Assembly: GCA_902806565.1 (NCBI GenBank)
Contig: CADCXA010000042.1
Location: 558,001-622,000 of the forward strand
Direction of reading: 5' to 3'
Length of the DNA: 64,000 bases
Origin: Hypoxylon rubiginosum
Taxonomy: Eukaryota > Ascomycota > Sordariomycetes > Xylariales > Hypoxylaceae
Made by a program: the position numbers and the translations under genes. Below the pieces are notes generated by a model, which made no database searches, was not told where the DNA came from, and was given only the letters and a program-made list of their open reading frames with translations. This document shows positions 1-10,360 of the stretch, in pieces; the first letter of the stretch is position 1, and the number at the start of each line of letters is the position of its first letter.

Positions 1-1135
1 TCGACTACCCGAGGCTCTTCTCCTAGGGAGGAGCGAAGGAAGAGCTTTCTCGCGCAGATGCCGTGGACCTGGAATGCTTTCTCGCCGGTCACGGGGTTGA
101 CCCAGACCATCGGATACGTCTTTACGTCTTTCGGGTCGAAGTCCCCCAGGTCCTCGAGCTTTTTCTCCTTGCCTTGGCTGACGAGGCCCAAACCGTTGGA
201 GTTTCCTTTGCAATCCCCTATCCACATATACTGGTCGCAACAGATATTAGTATTCACTTCGGGTAGGTACTCTAGGGTTTCACCTACGGGGTGAGGCGCG
301 TATTCGACCCAGCTATGATCGGCCATCTTCTTCTCGTCTTCCGTCATCATCTCGTACATCTGGACGTTGCTAATAAAAGCAGTCAAGCCGGGCTCCGTCT
401 TCATGCTGAGACTAGAGTCGTCGTCCCATCGGATGTTGACCTGGGGCTCGGTAGGCCGCTTCAAGCAGCGCAGTGTGGTGAACCACGCCGGGTCCCGCCC
501 GTAAAGGGGCGCGTCCATGTGCCAGCGTTGGAATCGGACGTTCCCTGCTTCGAATTCCTCTTGCGGCAGCTCTTTGTAGTGCCAGTCGTGGGAGAGCGGC
601 TTAGTAATCGTCATGTTCTTGACGCCGTAGTGGTCCTCGCCTTGGAACCCCTTGCCGATCAGACGGACGTTCTCAGCGCCCGGGATGCCTACAACCTCGC
701 GGCTTTTCTTGAGCCGTGACCATTAGGACTGACTTGCCACGTGTAAAGGTTGGAGATAATTTTTTATGCCGCTTACGGAAAGTAGTCCACCCTTGCTATT
801 GAAGGTCTTCAGGTCGCCATGAGAATGGACTTGGGGCGAGCTGGGGTCGAAGCGCGTGACGAGCTCCCACTGCTTGATCGGTGCGAGGTCCTTTTGTCCC
901 TTGACCACGACGACCTTATGGGTCCAGATAGCATCTGAGAGGTGGCGGACATCCGCATCTGCCTAGATTTAATACAAAGACTTGAGATTTGAGGACTAAC
1001 AGGAATCTACTCACCACTGATATCATTTAGATCCAAGCCGGTGACTGTTGCACCAAAATTATGTTTCTCCTTGGCAGATTTGTTCATGGGTGTAACCGTG
1101 AAGGTAGCCTCCGGGACCATAGCGCTCGGAGACAT
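1..1135 (-). CDS. XanA-like Fe(II)/2-oxoglutarate dioxygenase (TauD/TfdA family), 3' end off window
   Basis: Three exons read on the minus strand: 1135-1015, 958-777 and 707-1, with GT-AG introns, giving about 336 residues before the left window edge. The start is the ATG at 1135. The N-terminus has the FGATVTGLDL type of motif common in TfdA relatives. An HxD iron site sits at H164-M-D166 (WHMDAPLY), and the block YPMVWVNPVTG followed by QVH (H316) and a nearby Arg matches the distal iron His and 2-oxoglutarate-binding region. These blocks resemble fungal xanthine dioxygenase XanA, which converts xanthine to uric acid in the cytosol. The substrate is inferred: other TfdA-type sulfonate or aryloxyalkanoate dioxygenases share the fold. 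It is divergent from a deaminase gene, and a nucleobase permease follows, which favours purine use. Only the C-terminal tail is missing. Confidence 0.85.
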
Positions 1136-1686
1136 GGCGATGGCACTTCTTCTTTTATCGCAAACTAATACAATCGCTCATGAAGCTAAGTTTATGCCTT
1201 GAATAAAAGTAGATCCTTTGAGATGAAGTAGATAGTTGATATACATGCGTAAGTCTTATTGCCGGCGACGCTGATATGCTTCTCCTATCACCAACATGCA
1301 TGGATATCTATGTCGGAGCCCGCCGTTGATACGAAAGCGCCGGATCCTTGGCGATAGCTCATTTGAGGTATCAAGATACGTGTGGGGGCTTTGCTCCATG
1401 TAAGTCAAGGTCTAACGTCAATAGCTTCTAGCATACTGGAAGAAAAAGGGAAATTTACTCTTTGTCCCCCAGCTTCTGCTTTTTATTCTTGGAATACAGG
1501 TGGTTGGTATATGTAGTACCGGCATATATACTCGGGTGGCTGCTTGTCGGAATACCTAATTCAATTCTTACCGCCTCGTTTCTTATAGTGATGACATAGC
1601 TACAGCTACAGCACTGATAACTTACAACTTCTCGTCCTTTTCAAGAATTGAATCTTGTAATTAAATTCTAAGGCTAGCTAGCCACG
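1136..1686. promoter_or_regulatory. Bidirectional promoter between dioxygenase and deaminase genes
   Basis: This 551-base gap separates two divergent start codons. At 1314-1325 it contains CGG-N6-CCG, the palindromic core bound by the zinc-cluster activators UaY/Ppr1; the flanks give TCGG-N6-CCGT, one mismatch from the UaY consensus TCGG-N6-CCGA. HGATAR-type GATA-factor motifs occur at 1230-1235 (AGATAG), 1285-1290 (reverse, CTATCA) and 1352-1357 (CGATAG). GATA motifs are frequent by chance; the CGG-N6-CCG core is less so. Control by purine induction and nitrogen status is inferred. Confidence 0.5.
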
Positions 1687-2442
1687 ATGAGGTTTCTATC
1701 GGTGCTTCATGTAGCGCTTTTCTCCAGCTTCCATGGAGCGGTGCTCTCCCACCTCCACTCCAGAGAAGAGCAAGCTCCGATCGGCGACCCGACCCTCTCT
1801 ATCAACGGCATCCCCTTCAGCACGAGAGCCTACTGGATGCGGCAAGCCAACGTAGCCCTCGGCCAACCCTGCCCCTACGCCGCCTTCGGCACCGTCATCG
1901 TGAACCACACGGGGACTTCCGAGCTCGGGGAGCTGGTCTGCACCGGCGCCAACAACAGGACCTTGACCGGTAACCCGACGCTCCACGGTAAGCTATCTCC
2001 ACCATACTATACGTAGACATCCCAGAGACTCATAAAGCCCGCAGGAGAAATGTCCGCCATCGCCAACTGCACGTCCGTCCTCACGGACCCTTCGGGCCCC
2101 TACAACCTCTCGGGCACCGACGCGCTCGCGGCGTTCGCGTCGCTGACGCTGTACACCAACGCCGAGAGCTGCCCGATGTGCGCGTCGGCCGTGCGCTGGG
2201 CCGGCTTCCGCGAGTACGTCTACGGCACCACCATCGACGCCCTCGTGCGCCGCGGCTGGGGCCAGATCCGCGTCTCCTCCCAGGACATCTTCCGCCAGTC
2301 CTACGACCTGCCCGACGCCGCCAGGCTGCTGGGCGGCGTGTTGACGAACGAGACCGACCCGTATTTCTTCTGGCAGAACGACTTGGAGTACCCGTGTCCG
2401 AAGGGGTGCTCGCGGGTCGAGGGGAGCTGCGAGGCGGATTAG
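1687..2442 (+). CDS. Secreted CMP/dCMP-type zinc deaminase (nucleobase or nucleoside deaminase)
   Basis: Exons 1687-1987 and 2045-2442 with a 57-base GT-AG intron give 232 residues. The splice creates the zinc motif HGEM (usual form H-[AV]-E) from LHG and EMSAI. The second half of the site is SCPMC, the P-C-x-x-C signature, followed by AVRWAGF, as in guanine/cytosine/tRNA-adenosine deaminases of this fold. The N-terminus (hydrophobic, about 20 residues, then acidic and polar) looks like a signal peptide, and NHT, NRT, NCT, NLS and NET sequons fit secretion. An extracellular or vacuolar base deaminase is inferred; the substrate is not readable from sequence. It lies divergent from the XanA-like gene and tail to tail with the NCS1 permease 192 bases downstream. 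Confidence 0.85.
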
Positions 2443-2634
2443 GGAGGGCTGGGTTTGGTTGGGTGTAGCTAGATAGTCTTGTAAAATGTGAGAAGATATT
2501 TATGTACACATCTATGGACACAAAAATGGGTTTAACCAAGCAACCCAGTGACATTGTCTCTTTATATTTTGGGAGTTCTAGCCACGCACATTCTATTAAA
2601 GCGCCTTTAACAACTTTTACTAGAAGCGCAGTCA

Positions 2635-4693
2635 CTAGACGGTAGTATCCCTAATCTCCTTAGCAAAAGCAGGATTCACCTTGGCGTCCTCCTCCCTCGT
2701 CTTCTCGTCGTCCGGCGTCACGCCGCTCTCCACATCCTCCTCCCCTTCCTCAACGGCGCGCAAGACCGAGCCATAGCCCGGCACGACGCTCGGTATCAGC
2801 GTGGCCCTGTGCGGGAAGAAGTAGTTGAGGGCGTAGTAAAGAACGAGGGCGACGAAGAATCCGTACAGCCAGTTGAAGGTAAACAGGTTCACCAACCCCT
2901 GGCTAATGTGGACGTTCTGAGGCGTCACCTTCTTCGCCATGGCGGGGAGCAGCGGGACGATGACGACGGCGGTGGCTACGAGGGCGCGCCAGTTGGTGCC
3001 CCAGGTGCTACTACCGTAGCTGTAGATGCCGTCGGGGTCGTACAGCGCGGGCACGTCGTAGCGACGGCGCTTGACGAGCCAGTAGTCGCAGCACAGGATC
3101 CCCGCGATAGGCGCCATGAAGACGGCGGCCGCGCTCATAAAGTTGAGAAACGCGGACGCGGACGATATGACGATCCAGGGGCACAGGGCCCAGCCCCCGA
3201 TCAGCGAGACGAGGACGGCGCCGCGCCGGAGGTTGATCCAGCGCGGGGCCAGCGTCGTCACGTCGTTGGCGAAGGATATGCCGTTGGCGCTCACGTTGAC
3301 GGACACCTGAGCCAGCAGCCAGACGGCCGCGGCGAAGAAGGCGGCCGCGCGACCCCCGGGCGTGCCCTGCCAGCGCCCGATAATGTCCAGAGGCGACCAG
3401 TACAGTGTCCCGTAGAGCTTCCGGGACGCGCCCGCCGACACGACGCCGAAGGCGCCCACGGCCGTCTTGAGGAGCGGGATCACCGGCAGCTGCCAGGTCT
3501 GCGCGCCCCGGGTCCGGCTGAACCGGGAGAAGTCCGGGATGTTGACGGCGAGGGTCGAGTAGCCGCCTGTGACGCTGGTCTGTTTTATCATATTGTTGGT
3601 TAGTGTCTAGGTAGATAAATAAGTGGCATTGCGTGCTTCGGAAGTTTCCCCGAGCTTACCAGACTAGACAGCCACAGCCACGCCCTCGTAGACCCGGACA
3701 CCGTCGCCGGCGCGTAAAAGAAGTCGCCCTGCCCGCCGGCCGCCACCGTGATCCAGATAACCATAGCCAGCGCCATCGGCGTGACCAACACCGTCTTGGC
3801 CCAGAACAGGTACTGCAGCTTGTGGGAGGGGATCAGCAGCAGGGGGAACTGGATGCACCAGTATATGAAGTAGCTTAACAAGCCCTGGCTCGTGGTGCCG
3901 GCGGATTTAGGTAGCGCGTTCGGGAGGTGCGCGTAGCTCGGCCAGATGGCCGTCAGCATGGCCGTCACGCAGGTGCCGCCGTTGGCGCCCTGCACGCCGA
4001 ACCAGAAGAGCGCGAGGATGCCGCGGAGGACGACGCAGAAGTAGCTGAACCAGTAGCCGTAGCTCGCCCGCGCGGCGATGGGGAACGGGATGTGCAGGTC
4101 GGCCCCGATGGCGCCGTTTAATACCGTCGGGATCGCGTTGCACTGTAGGAATTGGAGTCAGCGATGTCTATTCGCGATGTGTATTGTATGGACCCGGTAT
4201 ATGGACTCGTCCGTCGGTAAGTTCAAGGGGGCGGGTGGGAATCGTTCGCGGTGTGGAGGACATCGGTGTAATAGTAACAAAACAGCTCGGAAGTATAACA
4301 TACTATGGATGCGACGAGGACGATCAAAATGGCATCAGTAGCTGATAAGCCAGTAGTCATTATAGCACTACCAGTCTGCCATGTTGACACCGTCACCAGA
4401 TCAGAGTACCAGTAGCCGATGAACGCCCACTTCGTCCAGGTCTGTTTCTCCTCGGGGACGGGATCTTGATCTGTTGCACACGCATTGAAAGCCGCTATTA
4501 GTCACAATTCGATACCGAGGGCATACGCATATTGTGATATGTAGAGGGACTGCATACCAGCATTGCTCCAGACGTGCGGCGGCGCGATACTGCTGGTCTG
4601 CTTCGGTAGCTTCCAGCTATGTCTATCGGTCAGCCGGGCGCGAGCCTTCTCCTTGATGGCCCGGCCGCGCTGTCGCAAAGCCAACGAGTCCAT
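2635..4693 (-). CDS. Fur-type NCS1 nucleobase/allantoin permease
   Basis: Four exons on the minus strand (4693-4558, 4470-4304, 4142-3660, 3579-2635) join in frame to 576 residues. The N-terminus has the W-S-N-x-D motif of the Fur branch, then W-x-x-x-G, the GAIGADLHIPFPI block, ARASYGYWFSY, and later GGYSTLAVNIPDFSRF, all diagnostic of NCS1 nucleobase:cation symporters with about 12 membrane segments. Yeast and Aspergillus members of this branch carry uracil, uridine or allantoin; which one this carries cannot be told. The N- and C-terminal tails are charged and cytosolic, usual sites of ubiquitin-linked turnover. A GATA-type motif (TTATCA) is seen near 4800 upstream. Neighbouring purine/pyrimidine genes support a nucleobase uptake role. 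Confidence 0.92.
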
Positions 4694-5407
4694 GGTCTCC
4701 TTTCTAGCGCGTCCGAGTGGGATTACCTAGACCGTGTGAAATGTTTCAGTTGGCTGGACCAATACTAGTTCGCCCTTTTTATTAAGGGACCTCCCCGGCT
4801 TATCAGAGCCCTTTGTTAAAGCTTGGAGAGACGGACGCAGGAACGTTTCCCAAGTTGGCGGACGCGCCATTGGTATTTCAGTTCCACAATCGACGCTCTT
4901 CTCCATGCAGCCATGTCATATTCAGGAACGTATCATTGCGGATCTTGTTGGTGCTAACTCGATCTCGTAACAGGGCTGACATGCTTGTGATATCCAAGAT
5001 AAAGCAAGCCCCAGTCATTGGTAGGTAGCGAGAGGTAAAGCTCTTATCATGCCCCAGTTATTACGGAATCTCACCCGGCAGAGACCATTATCAAGCATCC
5101 CCGTCCGGGGCTCGCCTGTTCTCCGCACGGAGAGCAACATACCTAACGCATATCTGCCTGCATAGTAACGATACACACTTACGTATGGACAGCTAGACCC
5201 TACAGTACACCGAATACACCGAGGTGGGAAGATACGAAGGAATGCATTAACGGTACTCGGAAACATTCATTAGTGAACCACCCGTCTATGTAGCCTCTGT
5301 CATTCCGAGGCCGCCTTATACACAAGATAAAATACAAGAAGCGTGAAATAGCTTATGCCCCCGTCATCATGTCAATGCAATGAGTATCTTTCCTTTCCCT
5401 TTTCCCT
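4694..5407. other. Intergenic: permease promoter and KGD1 3' region
   Basis: No supported gene. The left part is the upstream region of the permease, with a GATA-type motif near 4800; the right part follows the KGD1 stop codon and should hold its 3' UTR. Short open frames here lack coding-like codon choice. Confidence 0.6.
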
Positions 5408-8400
5408 CTACTCGCCTTTCAGCTTGTCCTGCGTTACGGTGAACGCCATATTCAGTAGGTCCTCTTCTTCCTTCTTATGCGAAGCCTTCTGACCCGTGGC
5501 AACCGACGCCGATGGGTTTCGGCCAGCATACATGACATGCTTGCGGTCGTGGTATTCGGTCTCGTTCAGGAGAGTCTCAATGCGTGGTTGCGTGAAGCTC
5601 CATGCGCCCGCATTGAGTGGTTCTTCTTGAGCCCAGACAATCGTCTTAGCGTTCTTGTACGTGTCGAGGTTGTCCTTCAGCTGCTCCCACGGGAAGGGGT
5701 TGAGCTGTTCAATTCTGGTGAGAGCCACGTTGTCGATCTTGTTGTCAGCACGGTACTTGTGAAGCGCCGCATAAACCTGACCGGTGCACAGAATAACACG
5801 GTCAATCTCCTCGTGAGACTTGATGCTACCGCTTTCGTGCTCAGGGTCGGGTATTATCCACTGGAAATGAGCTTCAGGTCCTGTGAACTCCTCGATGCTG
5901 GAACGAGCCAAGGGATGACGCAAGAGCGACTTTGAGAAGAATATAATCAAAGCTATGACAGTTAGCAAGGACAAAATTTATGCTGGGGATTTCATTTCTC
6001 ATGTAGGCGACTTACGCTTTCTGAATTGACGGTGCATCTGTCGACGAAGGACGTGGAACAAGTTGGCTGGCGTCGTCATGTAGGCAATCTGCATGTTGCA
6101 ATCTTGGTGTTGACGCTCAAGCTTGTCCTTCGACGGGTATACACGAGGGTCTTCGTTGCAAAGTTGTAGATACCGTTCCATACGGCCAGAAGAGTGCTCG
6201 GGTCCTTGTCCATCATAACCGTGGGGGAGAGACATGACCAATCCGGTTCGCTGCATCCACTTGACCTCGCCAGAAGCGATGAACTGGTCAATGATACATT
6301 GAGCGTTGTTGGCAAAATCACCGAACTGTGCCTCCCACATGACCAATGCGTTCGGAGAAGATAGCGAATATCCATATTCGAAACCCAAAGCGCCATACTC
6401 GCTCAAAGACGAGTTAGAGATGACAAACTTGCCCTGGTCCTTGCTGACGTTCTGAAGAGGTGTGTATGTGTTTTCGGTTTCCTGATCATGGAAAACTGCG
6501 TGTCGTTGCGAGAAGGTACCTCGCTCAACATCTTGACCAGATACACGAACGTGATTACCCTCGAGGACAAGCGAACCGAATGCAAGAGCCTCACCAGTCG
6601 ACCAATCAATGTTCTTGCCCTCCAGAACTGATTTGGATCGGTTCTGCAGGATACGCTTCAGGTTGCGATGAATATGGAAATCTTCAGGAGTAGAGCCAAT
6701 GACCTCGCCAATGTGCTCTAAAGTCTTCTTATCGACGCCTGTGGACATGTGCGGCAGCACTTCCGTCGCCAACTCCTTGGGGGACTTGAAGCCGTTCCAA
6801 GCAGAAGTAGTCCATTCCTTCGATGTTGGTTGGTAGTCTTTGGACTTAGCGAAACTTTCCTCCAACATACCCCAGACCCATTGCTTGTGTTCCTCGACGT
6901 CCTCCTTTGTGAATGTACCATCTTCAAGCAGCTTTTCCACGTAAATGTTAATCTGCGGGTCCTTGGCGCTGATACGCTTGTACATCAAAGGTTGGGTGAA
7001 GGAAGGCTGGTCGGTTTCGTTGTGGCCGTGTTTGCGGTAGCAGATGAGATCGATGACGACATCAGATTGGAACTCGGCGCGCCAGTCCGCAGCCAGTTGA
7101 CACACGAAGTTGACAGCCTCAACGTCATCGGCGTTTACGTGGAAGACGGGGGCATCGATCGCCTTGGCAATATCTGTGCAGTACGCAGTCGAACGGGCGA
7201 ATCGAGGATCGGTGGTGAAACCAATCTGGTTGTTCACGACCAGGTGGATTGTTCCACCGGTTGAGAAAGCTGGTAGTGAGTGGAATCCGAGACATTCGTA
7301 AACGATGCCTTGCGCGGCAAACGCCGCATCGCCATGCAACAACACGCTCATAGCAGTTCGGTGCGTCTTCTCATCATTGTTGTAGTGCTGGATAGCTCTG
7401 GTCTTTCCTAACACAACCGGGTCTTCGGCTTCAAGATGCGAAGGGTTGGCCACGAGAGAAAGCTGGACACGCTTGCCAGACGGCGTGGGACGCTCAAAGT
7501 TCATACCCAGATGGTACTTGACATCTCCCGATCCTTCATCTTCGGCACCAGCAGTACCCGCGAATTCGCTGAAAATAGACTCGTTCGGCTTTCGGACGAC
7601 GTTGCTAAGCACGTTGAGACGACCACGGTGAGGCATTCCGATGACAATGTCCTTTACACCGTAATCGACGCTTCGGTCGATGAGAGCCTTCATTCCGGGC
7701 ACGAGGGTCTCGCAACCCTCCAGGCCAAATCGCTTGTCATTGGGGTATTTGGTGGCCAAGAAAGACTCAAAACTGGAACTCCATATTAGACGGTCGAGGA
7801 TCCGACGCTTCTCGTCAATAGAGTATTTAAAGGGTTGGGGAATTTCGACGCGTTCTCTCAGCCAGTCGCACTTGGCTCTGTCGGGAATATGGATGAATTC
7901 TACACCGTAGGCACCGCAGTATATGTTCTCGCAAGCATCGATAATCTCGCGCAGGGTCATCTTCTCCCGGCCTTCTCGCTTGAAACGCGGCAGAATACCA
8001 GGTCCAAGAGAAAACTCCTTATCGAGATCCTTCTCGGTGAATTGGTAGTGCTCGAGAGTCAGCTCCTTAGGCTTGACGCTGGTAAACCCCTCGTTACGGA
8101 TACCAAGAGGATCGATATTCGCCTTGTGATGACCACGAGCCTGGTATGCACGCACTAGGAGCTGGACCTTTAGATGGTTGGTGACATCAGAGCTTCCAAC
8201 TCCCATTCCGACAGCTGCACCAATACTTCCCGTCGCATTGGGGACGAGGGTAGGAGGAGGAGTGAAGGCTTGCTGAATAGGCATTTCGCCACTCTCCATG
8301 TTCTTGAAGTAAACTTGCCATGACACATGGACGCTCTCAGGATCCTCCTTCCACTGCAAGTACATCTCATCAATATAGTTTGCGGTATTGCCGGACAGGA

Positions 8401-8593
8401 AGTTATCGTTGGGAGACGGCGACGAAGAGGTTGTCGTCGTGGTCGAGGCATGTCTCGTCTGGGCCGAGATGGCAAGAGGACGGCGAGCGGAGGTCAGAGA
8501 ATAGAATCTCGAGGTTTGGGCGGCGCATCTTGAGGCTCGGCAGCTAGCTCGGAAGAGCTGGCTGCTCGAGGTTCGGAGGGAGCTGCTCAGCAT
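5408..8593 (-). CDS. KGD1: 2-oxoglutarate dehydrogenase E1 component, mitochondrial
   Basis: Exons 8593-6016 and 5952-5408 (63-base intron) give 1040 residues, the normal length for fungal E1. It is the thiamine-diphosphate decarboxylase of the 2-oxoglutarate dehydrogenase complex of the TCA cycle, in the mitochondrial matrix. The Ser/Arg-rich first 45-50 residues are a matrix-targeting peptide. The motif [11 protein letters not shown] near residue 320 and GDAAFAAQG near 418 belong to the E1 core; the central transketolase-like part contains [15 protein letters not shown], and the C-terminal block has [13 protein letters not shown] across the splice and [12 protein letters not shown]. The splice restores KPLIIFF exactly. 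A possible 5' UTR intron (about 8813-8618) has GTAAGG and CTATAG ends. The ATG at 8593 is the first in frame. Confidence 0.98.
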
Positions 8594-10360
8594 GGCGCCA
8601 GGCTTATGCTTCGACAGCTATAGAAGATATGGAAGATATTAGGTCTGTATAAGGAAGAGAAAAATAGCTTGCTTTTTTCTCTCTTCCGTCTATCCTGGCA
8701 TTGAAACCCCAGAAAGGACTATTAAACAAACTCCTACTAAACAACGAGATGCTAGGATCTCGAGGAGAACCAAAGGAGCGGCGGAGTAAGTCTTTGGGTG
8801 AACAATACCTTACAGTTGAGGTGTAGGTGTTGAAGCTGAAGGGAAAGAAACTTGGATAGACTGGGAAAGGTCAAGGAAACTGCAAGGTCATGCTTCCCCC
8901 CCAGTGCTCCAGTGCACCAGTGCCCCAGTGTGCCAATTGGAGAAATCGAAAAATGTACGGATTAGCGACCTGACCCCCTACCAGTCCCCGGTCGCAGATC
9001 AGATAGAGCCAAGAAAATGCCCGGGGGTGCCGAATATGCTATTAAACGCTACGTATTATCCAACTAACCCGACTTTTCTCGGTTGCCACTATTTGCAATA
9101 AGTGAATGACTTGTAATTACAGGCTAAATTCGGCTGTCAGAACAAAGCTGGGATAGGGTAGTGACTTTAAGTGTTGACGTCTGATTCGGTAGAAAGGCCC
9201 GAATCTTGCCGTACGAAACCACCGAGGCTATGCCAATTTTTTGTATCCAGCTAGAGCGGCTTTTGAATATTTTTTTTTAATTGCTCAGGTTAACGTTGAC
9301 CATTCTTGCATCTATCTAGCATTAGGCATATACCTAGGCTAGGGAAACAGTAGGTACCTGACTATAAAGGACAGGACATTCAGTATTACTACCTAGGTAG
9401 ACCATCTAGGTGGTAGCCATTGATACCTAACAGTAATCAAGTCGATGATGATTGATGATTGATTCCGACAGTGTCTATAAGAAGAGCGGGCACATAGTGG
9501 GTAGGTACCATTCGGGACATACCATACTATATGCATAGAATCCCAAGCTGAGGGTTTTATGGTTTTATGGTTTTATCAGAGAGCGGCAACTGGCAATGAG
9601 CGCATTCCATATTGTGGAGTCTACAATCCAGAAAAATCCAAAGTGATTCATGGACTATTCAAGGTCACCGAGTAGACGGAAGTAACCAAACTGCCGAGAT
9701 TATTTTTCAAACTTCGTAATGGAGCTACTCAGCTACTTTGCTAAATAGCTCTGTAGAGATCTGTTTCATTGGATGTTTCGCCACCGGTAGCTGAAGATTG
9801 TTTTAAGAGGTCGGAATGTAGAAGCTCTGCATCCCTGCTATATTGAATTAGGTATTTGTTCAATTAAGTCGAGGAATTTGGTCTGTGCTGATGTGTTACA
9901 TAAGTGGCTGTCCAATGCACGCACCAGCCATACCGCCACACCGCATGCAACATCTAGTGTGGCTGCCTTAAGTACTTCTTAGTAGTAGTCACATCTCTGT
10001 GGCTCATACAAAGAAAGCATCCCAAGGTTTGAGCACCGCTCTTGAGTGAACGTAAATCTATGAACCTTTCAACTCATTACCTACATGGTAACGACTTGGT
10101 CGAAATCCCGAAGAATCATTGAAACACATACATTTTCATTTTCGAGGTTACATAGGTGGACGAACTCATCATTAAACGGTTCCCTCGTACCTTTCTCTGT
10201 TTGTTTAGGGATCTAGTGTGCAGGTCCCAGGAGCAAAGGTCCATAACCCGTTGCACGCCCACTACACCGGACAAGGCTTCGAATAGCTTTCAACTACAGC
10301 CACCACGGTACACATTCTCTCTTCATTTTAATTCCTAATCTTGTTTACCTCTCATGCAAG
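8594..10360. other. Intergenic: divergent promoter of KGD1 and TFB1
   Basis: 1.77 kb without a supported gene between two divergent housekeeping genes. It holds the KGD1 leader, a short direct repeat of CCAGTG at about 8901-8931, a cluster of ACCTAGGTA-like words at 9340-9415, and three tandem GGTTTTAT copies at about 9552-9575. No RNA gene was recognised. Confidence 0.6.

Noticed and set aside
2081..2635. 184-codon minus-strand frame over the deaminase
   Set aside because: Arg/Gly/Ser-rich shadow of the GC-rich deaminase exon.
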